A stretch of DNA of 64,000 nt. Origin: Acestrorhynchus altus. Its lineage: Eukaryota > Chordata > Actinopteri > Characiformes > Acestrorhynchidae. The DNA is taken from positions 5,519,996 to 5,583,995 of the forward strand of contig CM067523.1 of assembly GCA_034509495.1 (NCBI GenBank). Reading direction: 5' to 3'. Positions 1 to 9,500 of the stretch are shown here, piece after piece. The number at the start of each line of letters is the position of its first letter. Position 1 is the first letter of the stretch. A program made the position numbers and the translations under genes. The notes below the pieces were generated by a model. It was not told where the DNA came from, searched no databases, and saw nothing but the letters and a program-made list of their open reading frames with translations.

Positions 1-874
1 AGGAAATGCTTTGCCTTTTATATCTTTTCATTTTCAGAGTGCTAGACAGCTGCTTAGAAAACAATGGCTGCTATTTTTGGAACAATGTTAGTGGATTCTG
101 GGTATGTTTAAAGCTTTGAAACTTGCATCACCTGGCCTTTCCTAATGCTGATTGTGAACAAGCCATAGTGCATAGAGGCTAATTGAGGTCTGAGACCTCA
201 GTCAAAGTTGTCTGAGGACTCAAATCTCCATGGGTTCCTTTTTTCACTGAAATTGCACAACACCAAAATAATACACTGGTATTGCTTAAAATGTTGAAAT
301 GTGTGTTTCATCTTTCTGCCTTTTGGAGATTGTTCTTGTTCATCTTCACAGAAACAGTCATTTTGAAAAGCTCTGTATGAAGACAAGCTACCTTCTACAT
401 GTGTTCACAAGATCTCATACTCACAGGCAAGTTGCTTGTACTGCTAGGCAAGGGTGCCTGTGCCTTCTGAATCTGCATAAAACAACCCATCGACTGTTGT
501 TTTCCCTGTGGATTCTGCTCAATCACAGCCTTGCTCAGACATTTCCCGGCTTGTGCCACGTAGGAGTATCTCTCCCATGTTTTCCCAGCAAATGCTGATT
601 GAGGGCTCTGGCTGCCACCCTCTCTTCATTATAAATGAGGCTTCTCTTGCTGAGATACTGTTTTAGAGGCTTGACACTTCCCCAGTAGACACATTCCATC
701 GACTATGTCTGTCTGAGTCTTGCTGTTAACTTGGACTTAGTTGGCAGTCAGATATCAGTGCCAACGTTTCGATTTTTGCACAGGTTTCATTTTACAAAGC
801 ATATCAAAATATTTGATCACAATATAGCCAATTATGAAGAGTTATACATTAAATTATGACAGTACCTTATACAC

Positions 875-1190
875 TACAGGGACAAAAGTACTGGGACACC
901 GGCTGATTCATTGTTTCTTCTGTAGACATCCAGGGAAGACTTTCTGCAAGATTTTGGAGCATTGCTGTGAAGATTTGATTGCCATCAATGACACGAGGTC
1001 CATGTTGGGGGGCTTTTAACCTCTGTAGCCTATGGTTGCCGATACGTTCGTATTTGTTAATCTGGTCTAGAGAGTCTTATTCTATCGGCAGTACTTCTCT
1101 ACAGGGACTAGACAAGTTGTGTGTGCTTTTGCACACCTGTGTCAGCAAAGAGTGCAACTTAAAGTAGCTGAATGGACATGTGTATATCTG
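875..1190 (+). mobile_element. MITE family A, copy 1 (internally deleted)
   Basis: Begins with the family's left end (GGACAAAAGTACTGGGACA) and runs through internal blocks shared with copies at 16.5, 17.9, 36.7, 38.4 and 49.6 kb, such as the block containing GGCAGTACTTCTCTACAGGG. The centre is shorter than in the 49.6 kb copy, so this is a deleted derivative. It has no coding capacity. The superfamily is not assigned. Confidence 0.7.
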
Positions 1191-2280
1191 GCTTAACGAG
1201 AATAAAGAGATTTCAGGACATTTGAAGTGGACCATTCGTCATGAAAAGTTCAATGCAGAGGTCAGCTGGTGTTGACATAAGGCTGTATGTCACATGGTTT
1301 TACTATGATTACTTATATACTATATATAGAACATAACTCAGTACAAACTCAGAACAATTGTAAACATACTGTGTAACTTACAAATGTCTTTCATACAACC
1401 ACTTAAATCTCCATTTCAATATTCTGGGAATCCATTTTCGCCAGTAGCAGAGATCAATTCCACCTTTGACAGGCTATACTGTCTGCCCCCTGAGTTGGGA
1501 GGGAGGTGGAGGGGATCTCAGGGCTCCACTATAACTTCCTCCACTCTCTTACTCTTGCCCACTTTCTATAGCCCATTACCGTTCCTGACGACAGGTCACT
1601 CCTGAGCTTGGTCTTTCTGAGCTCCTTATGACAGGACCACTGCTGCCTAGAGCCAGGGTGGAGGACCTGGGGTCTATTTTGGGAGGCGCTTTGGTGCCGG
1701 ACTCCCTGTCTCCTTTGCTGCAAACTTCTCTGCTGATAGATTATCTACAGGAGACTAAATGGGAGTCCAAGCAATTATTAACCTGACGCCAAGCTTGCAC
1801 GGTTATCGTCCACTCTGAACGCTGATAAGTGACTGGAGAAGTAATGAGGATCCCACCACTGGATATGAAGAGGAAGCCTGTAATGCAGCACTTTATTGAG
1901 TTTGTACCAAAGTTTTTCGACAACTCTAAAAGCATCGTACTAATGGAATGTCATTGCTAGACCAAAGGCCTTCATTTTATCTCGTGTTTTGAGGTTTAAT
2001 GTATGAAAGGTTTGTTTGAATGCAGCCAAGTCTGCACTTTGAGAGCCATTCCCATGAAGATCGTGTACCGGCCAAATTCCGAAATGTAACAAGACAATGC
2101 AATTACCCATGAACCTAATAAGCTGCTTCTGATTGAAGAGAGAGAGTGCCATCTCTACTGATCATCAATCATTTCTGGACAGTTTGATTTTTTTCCATTA
2201 TAGTGTTTTTGCTCTTTGCTGACGTAGTGCACTGGAACCACCCTAAACACTGTAAACACTTACCGCCAAGTTTTGAACTA

Positions 2281-3012
2281 CACTCATTGTCAAAAAACTG
2301 TTGCACCCAGAAGGAAACATCTGATTGCAATGTTATTTGGAAGGAAGATAAAGGTTGGGCAATATTTATTAAGCTACACATACAGAAGCAGTGTTTCTCA
2401 GTATGGTGTTGGATGCAATGCTACATGCCAGACGTCTTGGAATGGAGATGCAGGATTTCCTAATGGCATCCTGTGATAATCCATCCCATGTACCTTCTTG
2501 CAGATTTTGCAGTAGTATGTCCAATAGCATCCCACACATTTTCAATCAGGGAGGGGTCTGGCCATGCAACTGGCCATGGTATAGTATCTGTGTCTTCAAG
2601 ACGAGCTCTTGAGACAGCAGCGCTATGAGTGTTGTTCTGTTGGAATAGAGCAGCAGAGTGTGTGCTCAGAAAAGGTAGGTCCACTGACTGCAGGACGTCC
2701 GTAACGTAATGTTTGACTGTCAAAGTACCTGTAAGCTTGAGGAATCTCTGGATTCTAGTTTCTTTCACTAGCTGAGGATATCTGAGTGAACAGCATAGCA
2801 CTTTTGTAAGTTGCCCTGGATAAGGGCGTCTGAAGACCAAAGGTGATCTGCCATTGTACGAACTTGCACCCCACACCATGACATCATCTTGGCGCTGATC
2901 ACAGCGCTTCCACACAAGGATTTATTGGTCTTCTCCACCAAGCCAAATGCGGGAGCCATTCTGACTCCATTACACCACTACAGTTGGTTGATCCGTTCTG
3001 GGTGCAACAAGT
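2281..3012 (-). mobile_element. Tc1-like transposon relic, family T1 copy 1
   Basis: The minus strand between about 2915 and 2460 reads as a decayed Tc1/mariner transposase C-terminus. The family signatures VMVWGA, FQQ-N and WPDPSLIENVWDAIG are visible in order. The normally acidic residue after FQQ (FQQDN in active Tc1 enzymes) is N here, so the DDE triad looks broken. The 12-bp ends TTGCACCCAGAA (2301-2312) and TTCTGGGTGCAA (2996-3007) are exact inverted repeats. At about 0.7 kb against roughly 1.6 kb for full elements, it is deleted and dead. Related fragments lie at 24.4, 33.2, 39.2 and 53.1 kb. Confidence 0.85.
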
Positions 3013-3014
3013 TT

Positions 3015-3078
<64 letters not shown>
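3012..3078. repeat. (TTTA)n microsatellite
   Basis: About 16 uninterrupted TTTA units directly abut the end of the Tc1-like relic. Confidence 0.97.
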
Positions 3079-3947
3079 TGAAAATGAGCTTCCACAAAGG
3101 CACATTCTCAAGCATGTTAAATCATGAAATAACTAAAGTGAAGACAATAAAGGAAAAGAGAAAAAGTATGTAGTATGTCAATGCCTTAAACATTGCATGC
3201 CTTTGATGAATATATGACTACAGTGTCATACTGTCTCTTTAATTCTGGCTCAGAATAATTCAGAACCACCTCTTCTCTACCTGTATAAAGTCTAAACATT
3301 TGTGTCAGGATGATCAAACATTGTGGCTTAAGCACAGTTGTACAGGCACTAGCCTATAATTTAAGTTCTGATGATTTCATCCATTAATAGTTAAAGTGTT
3401 GCCTTGCCCACTTAAGTGTTTAAAGGGTGGACCAAGCTGTTATTAAGCTCTAACCTTCTCAATGGAGACAGAGAACCAATTGGAGGCTTTCTCTACTGAA
3501 CTTTTGTTACTGTGAGCAAGTCAGTGTATTATGGGGCGTGTTTTCCTTTTTGGCTCCACATGGGGAGGATTAACCCATTCAGGGGCTTTTCTTTTGCTGC
3601 TTCAGTCACAAATAGTGCTACTGCATACATCAGCTGTAGTCATGTGGAATATATGTATATATTTTTTTCAGGAGAGGAGAAAGAAGAACAAAAATATTGT
3701 AATATAATAAAACAGATGACTAAAATTACAGTGGGGCTTCTTGTGAAAGAGAGAATTACCTAAAGATCTAATATAAATGTACTACCATCTGACTTGGGCT
3801 TATGTTTGCTATGTTGTGATTCCTTAAATAAATTAATATAAATATATGGATTATATATTATATATATAATATAAAATAATGTAATGTGCTTCCAAATTTT
3901 AAGTTTATTTTACAAAAGCCTGACCTCTTTACCACAATCAGAATATG

Positions 3948-4007
<60 letters not shown>

Positions 4008-4014
4008 TAATAAT
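3948..4014. repeat. (ATA)n microsatellite
   Basis: About 21 AAT/ATA units, nearly perfect. Confidence 0.97.
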
Positions 4015-4264
4015 TTGCATAGATGCTAGAAGTTCTTTATAATAATTATATAATGGCTCTTGGCTCTTGTTTAAAGCTAAAAATAACCTCAGTTTTGGCA
4101 CATACATAAACTAAAAGAGATATAAGTTACTGATGTATCAGTTACATACACACTGAATTGTTCATATTTTTCAGGCTGTTTGAATATTTTGAGCTCTTTA
4201 TACTCTTTCAAAACCTTAGTCTAGTAATAAACAGTGCTTATGTTGCATCTATAACTGAAAGTAC

Positions 4265-4512
4265 TTACTCACTTCCTTAACACTAAGAACCCGACATCCG
4301 CACTTTGAGGGAGATTAATGCTGTTTTCTTGGCTTCGCACCTCAGGATCAAAGTAACCTACATGCACGATACACATATAACGAACTAGACTTAGCCTACC
4401 TTACAGTGGTGGCCTCATTGTTATTGATGAATTGTCAATATAATTAATTTGTTTATAATTAATTAAATCCCAATTTAAATGCTAAAGCAGCCTTCAGAAA
4501 CCACGATCTCTG
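4265..4512 (+). repeat. Interspersed repeat family B, copy 1 (diverged)
   Basis: Shares ordered blocks with 23118-23476 and 41322-41650: a CTCAGGATCA-AGTAACC block, a TTTGTTT block and AATTAAATCCCAATTTAAATG. It lacks the 3' part present in the other two. No ORF or terminal repeat was recognised. Confidence 0.6.
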
Positions 4513-4540
4513 AATACCTGTTTTGGATTCTTTAAGCAAG

Positions 4541-4549
4541 AATAAATAA

Positions 4550-4593
<44 letters not shown>

Positions 4594-4707
4594 ATACACC
4601 AGAATTCTTGCATTTTCCTTTAAAACACACACAGTATCTAGAGAAATATAAAGTGCTTTAGATCTTTAATAAAAAATAAATAAATTAATTAATTAATAAT
4701 AATTATT

Positions 4708-4782
<75 letters not shown>

Positions 4783-4797
4783 AATAAATAAATAAAT
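4541..4797. repeat. AAAT / AAT microsatellite cluster
   Basis: An (AAAT)n tract at 4541-4596 and a compound (AAT)n-(AAAT)n tract at about 4671-4797, separated by about 75 bp of ordinary sequence. Confidence 0.95.
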
Positions 4798-4939
4798 CCT
4801 CAGAAACTCTTGCATTTCCAGCACAAAAATACAAAATTTTTTAGTCCTTTAAGCACAGAATAACTTGCACACAAATCACGTCAAACTCAGAAATGAGGAG
4901 GTGTGTGTGACCAGCCTGTGCTGCTGTGGGGCTATGCTG

Positions 4940-5040
4940 GGGCAGTGGAAGTGGGGGGTGGTGGTGGCAGTGGAGCTAAGAAGGGGGGGAGGGGGGGGGC
5001 AGTGGAGGTGGGGGTGAGGTGGATGCGGGAGCGCGCGCTG
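4940..5040 (+). other. G-run tract with quadruplex potential at the smad6 promoter edge
   Basis: At least five runs of 3-9 G occur between 4951 and 5018, including runs of 7 and 9 separated by one A. It abuts the GC-rich promoter region. Fold potential is inferred from the G runs only. Confidence 0.6.
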
Positions 5041-5103
5041 GCCCTTTAAGAAACCGGACACCGTGTTTGCGCAACAGTGAGCGCTGCTCGCAGCCGCCAA
5101 AGT

Positions 5104-5111
5104 GTCTAGAC
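5104..5111. promoter_or_regulatory. smad6: Palindromic SMAD-binding element GTCTAGAC
   Basis: A perfect 8-bp match to the optimal SMAD3/SMAD4 MH1 site. The same palindrome in the SMAD7 promoter is known to mediate feedback induction by TGF-beta/SMAD3-SMAD4. Here it lies about 670 bp upstream of the smad6 start codon next to an E-box and a CCAAT box, suggesting a feedback input. Function is inferred. Confidence 0.65.
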
Positions 5112-5163
5112 GAGCACATGATGGGAATGAACCAATGGCTCCACTGCACTCCTCGGGGGCCCC

Positions 5164-5192
5164 GTGTGTGTGTGTGTGTATGTGTGTGTGTG
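5164..5192. repeat. (GT)n tract in the smad6 promoter / 5' UTR
   Basis: About 14 GT units with one A interruption, directly downstream of the CCAAT-box cluster. Confidence 0.9.
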
Positions 5193-5199
5193 GGACCGA

Positions 5200-5776
5200 G
5201 CTCGTATCTCCAGCAGAAGAAAGAGAGGGAGAGAAGCGGCGCAAGGACACGACTGCAGAAGCTCCTCTGATCTTCTGATCTTCTGATCCTGTCTGCTGGA
5301 CTTACGAGCTTTCCGTCCGGGCGGATGGCAGGATCGAGCGCGCGCCCGAGAGTGCGGTCTCCCCCAGTGCGCACTGGAATGTGAACCCTGGCAAAGGATT
5401 GTCCCATTCAGCTGCACGAGAAGGTGTTGCTCTCCACCATGTTTCTGGTGGTGCTGGTCTCCAGGCTGTGAGATGCATTGAGATGTTGTCCGTGTTAGAA
5501 GCAAGGCAGTAAGTCCACTGCATGCACCACCTTTGGTGGGCTTGTAATGCGCTGAAGGTGTACCGCCCACTTGCAAAGTTGCTTGTAAGACCCGCAGCAC
5601 CGGTGTCTCATGTTGTGCTGCAGCCAGTGCTGCTGGGATGTGTGCAGGGCTGTAGCCAGATGCACAGCATTCGCAGGGCCTGGCCCTAGATGTGGGACAA
5701 GGAGCGCAGGAGTGATCGCAACCTCCAGACCTAGAGAGGACAAGGCAAAACGAATGAAACCCACCCAAACCGTCGT
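5200..5776 (+). other. smad6: smad6 5' UTR (inferred)
   Basis: CpG-containing sequence leading to the start codon. It contains an 8-bp triplet repeat of CTTCTGAT (about 5264-5288), a 12-bp perfect palindrome CAGTGCGCACTG (5365-5376, with an NRF1-like TGCGCA core) and several upstream ATGs. The 5' boundary is a guess and a 5' UTR intron cannot be excluded. Confidence 0.45.
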
Positions 5777-5783
5777 ATGTTGA
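5754..5783 (+). promoter_or_regulatory. smad6: uORF overlapping the smad6 start codon
   Basis: An ATG at 5754 opens a nine-codon frame whose TGA at 5781-5783 lies just after the smad6 ATG (5777-5779), in a different frame. The smad6 ATG has a weak context (C at -3, T at +4). The overlap suggests translation control by leaky scanning or re-initiation, which is inferred. Confidence 0.55.
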
Positions 5784-6569
5784 GGACGAGACGCTCAGGT
5801 CTGGTCCGGCGACTCTGGAGAAGCCGTTTGATCCCGGATAGGGAGGGGGGCGATGGGAGCAGCTGGAGCAAGGAGGGGGCTCTTCCAGACCATCCAAGTG
5901 ACATCAACCCAGAGAAGATCCCCAAAACAGAGTCTACGCCTCTGGCCAACATTCTGGGAAATGTTGGGGGATTGTTGGGTAACCAGGTGTTGGCACACAG
6001 CAGAGAACATGGGGTGGTTGTAGAACACGAAAGCCGTGCCATGTGTGTCCAGGAGCAGCAAAGTGTCCCCCTGACTGAGGGAAGCGATGGCAGAACAGTG
6101 ATGTGCTGTTTGTTCAAAGATCTGCCCAAGGATATGAGGACTTCCAAGAGTTCCACGCTGACCCGTGGCAAGGATGGGGCCCTGTGCCACTGGGAAGGCA
6201 GAAGTGGCCCAGATGTTTGCGGACTCGCTTCTACAGAACTCAAAGCTCGTGCACTTTTGGAGCAAGAGCTCAAGAGGTGTGCTTATGCGTTCCTCAAAAA
6301 GCTGAAGGAGAAACCTTTGGATGTGTTGCTGGAGGCAGTGGAATCTAAAGGTGGGGTGCTGGGGGACTGTGTTATGGTCTCTCCGGCTGACCTCCGGATT
6401 GGCAGCCAGGATGTATCTCCTCAGTACCTGCTGTGTAGGCTTTTCCGCTGGCCAGACCTGCAGCCCTCCTCCCAGCTCAAGGCACTGTGCATCTGTCAAA
6501 GTTTTCGGACTCAGGATGGTCAAGCAGTGTGCTGCAACCCCTATCATTACAGCCGCCTGTGCGGACCAG
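5777..6569 (+). CDS. smad6: smad6 coding exon 1 (N-terminus and MH1)
   Basis: Encodes residues 1-264 and the first base of codon 265; the donor is CCAG|GTGAGG. The start was chosen because the first 24 residues are the conserved SMAD6 N-terminus. The N-terminal part is variable; a CCLF motif (110-113) matches SMAD6. MH1 (161-264) carries LLEAVES, RLFRWPDLQ and VCCNPYHYSRLCGP. Candidate zinc ligands are C198, C238 or C240, C252 or C253, and H257. SMAD6 MH1 is divergent and binds DNA poorly compared with R-SMADs. If the intron were retained, translation would stop at 6650-6652 after 27 novel residues. Confidence 0.95.
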
Positions 6570-9500
6570 GTGAGGAAGTCCAGTGGCACTTGACCATCAG
6601 GCGTCGCCTGAAAGGGCAGACGAGCCTTTATGGACCATTTGTTAAAGTGTGAAGGTCCATGATGGTAGAAACTGCATTATGTGCATGCATCAGTAGTTAT
6701 TTCATGTCTCATCTGGTCATTCACCATCTGGATGTAGGAGACCTAGTGTAATATTAGTCCAGTCATTTCAGGAGAGGGAACAGAGCTACCACGAGCTGCA
6801 CTTTAGTATAGGCTCAGTTTGGCTGGTTGTATACGTCACTGAAGGGCAAACATTATAAAGGACACGATAAAAGACACAGGAAAGCTTATTGCCAGAGTGT
6901 TCAGCCATCAGTACAACAAAAGAGCTGGAACATTGTCTTTCAGCAAGGCCAACATCGGTTAGACTTACAAACATCCCATTCAGAAGATATTCCTTCAGAG
7001 GCCCTGCGAGACTCCAGTCCTCTGTGTCTGTTCGGAATTAAAGAGTGACAGATTTGTTGGTCAAAGCATTAGAAAGGCTTAATCAAATTCTCCGCAGTCT
7101 CAGCTGAAAGGGCGTGAGCACATGCAAAGTTGCATGAAACATCCATCAAATGAGATCACGTCGTAATGACACAATATTCCACAATATCCATTTGAAACAC
7201 AGTGGAGCACAGTCCGTCACACACTCTTGTTCAGGAAGTGGACTTCCCAATTCATTACCCTACTGGGACTCTTTAGTTCCTTTGCTCCTCATTCAGCTTT
7301 CCTATTCACAAAACACACACACATACACACACACACACACTCGCTATTTGGAAATTAACACAGCGTTACAGAGCTATTGACCAGACGTTGTTCAGATCTT
7401 TTATTTATCCATGTTTGAAAATCCTAAGACCCCATGTATCGTTCTTGGTGCATTGCTCCTACAGTACTCGGAAGTCTGAATGAAAGACCTTTAAAAGTAT
7501 GCTGTAACAGTGTAATATTTAGTACAACTAAGTATGTCTGTATTGATAATTTGGGGTAAAAATGATTGCAATATTTTTTTTCAGCGATTTCTTTTTGCGA
7601 TTTTTAAAAATGCATCGATTTTCACCTGAAATCAATGGACCAACATGTCACTGTGTTACTTGTCGGCCAATGTGTAACTGGATTACGTATGGTCACTGTC
7701 CAAAGAGAGACATGTATCTCCAAAATGGCAACTTTACATGAGAAGAAGTCCATCCCATCAAATGGAGATGCATGTTTCCACTTGGTTTATCTAATATTGG
7801 AGTAAAATAAACGATAATGGGCAGCTGTATTGTGCCTCTGGTAGATATACCATGAGAAATGAGGACAGTGTGAATTCCCCTTTTGTATCAAGCAGCAAAA
7901 ACACATCCTGCGATATGACTGCTGAACATGTGCGTATTGCAGTAACAGTATATATTGTTCAGCCTCGTTTGCCGAGTTGGTGACCTGAAAACAGCTCGCT
8001 GACTGAACTCTTCATGGCAAATAGATTGTGACTTGATTATGCCTTGCAACAAATGATGTCATCAGTGATTTCAGGAGCATTCAGAGTGCCAAGGCCATGT
8101 GGTCAACCATATGACCAAAGCTTTGAGAACAAACCAGCTTTAGATGGTCCAGTCTGAGTGTGCTACAGGTTTAAGCTCTCTCCTGTGTTTCAGTCTGGAT
8201 CTTGACACTCGCTTGCAATTTACATAAAGTACCACGCCTGGTGCGATCTTAGTGGCTGTGAAATGAACACATGATCCAAGGAGAACAAATGGCTAAACTC
8301 TTTACTGCATTATGAAAACCTTAATAGCTCAGTAGCTGTCTGACCAACATGGCCATAGATGTGCATTGGGCAGGAGTAATGTGCAGTCGTAGGTTTGGAT
8401 GCTGAATGAAGCAGGCTCTAATGCAAGCGCTCTACCTTTCAGACTCGCCCCCTCCACCCTACTCACGGCTGTCTCCTACCCTGGGACAAGACTTTCTGGG
8501 TAAGTCTGCATCTGCCTTATTTTTGGAAGTGGTCCATGATATTGGTTTCTCAGATGAAATATTGAAATATTGGTTCATCCTGTATATATTTGGCTTTTAT
8601 GTCTAAAACACTGATTCTTATTCATTGATTCCGTCTTAGATCCGCCAGATCCAGCATTGCCTTATGCTGAGATTGAGGCAACACGTTCGCCCAACAGCTC
8701 GACTGGGGGTCAGTCAGGTGAGTGGGTCATTTTCACAGCACTTCAACCCGGGCTGAGATGATGCTTTGCTTCTCGTCTTAAGAGCTGTTTTGCTCTCCAA
8801 CCTGCTGTAAGAATTTCTTCTGACCCGCATTTGGTGTTTGAATGACAACAGAAAGTGTATCTTATGAGCTCTTGCCTGGTTGAAGTGGGAAGCTCACCCC
8901 CTAGAGGAAAGTCCGAGAACTAAACAGAAAACTGAAAAGGTTTAACCTCTGAAGCCTTTGAGTCTGAGTCTGACTCTTAAGTCAGAAGCCTCAGACACTT
9001 TCTCTTCTGGTTTAGGAGCTTCTCCCGGTCAGGTTGGATATGGATGTGGAAGTGAGGTGAATGGCTTGCTGTAGAAAAGTCTTGAATCATTTTTGTGGAG
9101 ATGTGGAATTTTGCATGATCTGCCTCTTATGTGGTGCGTGGTTGTGCTGTCACTGGTGCCGGAGCTTCTTTAAGGTTTCTTAACTAAATCTCGAAGAACC
9201 ATCTGAATGCAGAAATTTTACTTGCCCTGGTTAGGTGGACCTTCATTTTTCATATACAAAGGACACCTTTTGTATGTGGTTCTTCCAAGGAACCTGGTTG
9301 AAACCATTTGGGAAAATGGTTCTGACGCACATTCAGTCATAGAACCATTTTTTGGTACTTTGTAGTGCTGGGTGATATGACCTTGAATCAGTATCATGGT
9401 TAATTGAACATTTTACCTCGATTACGATTAACAAATGAAATTTTTTGGTCACCATCTGTGAGAATTTTGTCCTGAATATCCGCACAGGTTTCGTTCTGCC

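Larger units (their letters stand above)
1..5040. other. Intergenic flank upstream of smad6, no gene recognised
   Basis: About 5 kb with no exon, splice-framed ORF or RNA gene that I recognise. It holds a MITE copy near 0.9-1.2 kb, a Tc1-like relic at 2.3-3.0 kb, four AT-rich microsatellites and part of an interspersed repeat near 4.3 kb. Stretches 1-870, 1190-2280 and 3080-3945 show nothing identifiable. Open frames here are short and have no coding character. Confidence 0.6.
5041..5200 (+). promoter_or_regulatory. smad6: smad6 proximal promoter region (candidate)
   Basis: Base composition changes abruptly from AT-rich repeats to GC-rich, CpG-containing sequence. Within 30 bp there is a SMAD palindrome (5104-5111), an E-box CACATG (5115-5120), a GGAATG TEAD-type site (5124-5129) and a CCAAT box (5132-5136). 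No TATA box is obvious. The start site is not visible from sequence; I would place it near 5150-5300, leaving a 5' UTR of about 0.5 kb. Promoter status is inferred from position and motif density. Confidence 0.6.
6570..8442 (+). other. smad6: smad6 intron 1
   Basis: A GTGAGG donor and a pyrimidine-rich acceptor ending TACCTTTCAG. It contains a (CA)n microsatellite and a possible MITE family C fragment near 7.7 kb, otherwise nothing recognised. Confidence 0.9.

Noticed and set aside
3910..4107. Leucine-repeat frame on the minus strand
   Set aside because: Translation of the (ATA)n microsatellite.
5106..5897. Minus-strand frame of 263 codons over the smad6 promoter
   Set aside because: Antisense shadow of GC-rich DNA with low-complexity (Thr-His) parts from the GT tract. 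No domain.
5795..6589. Minus-strand frame of 264 codons opposite smad6 exon 1
   Set aside because: Antisense shadow of the real exon. The + strand carries the SMAD6 protein.
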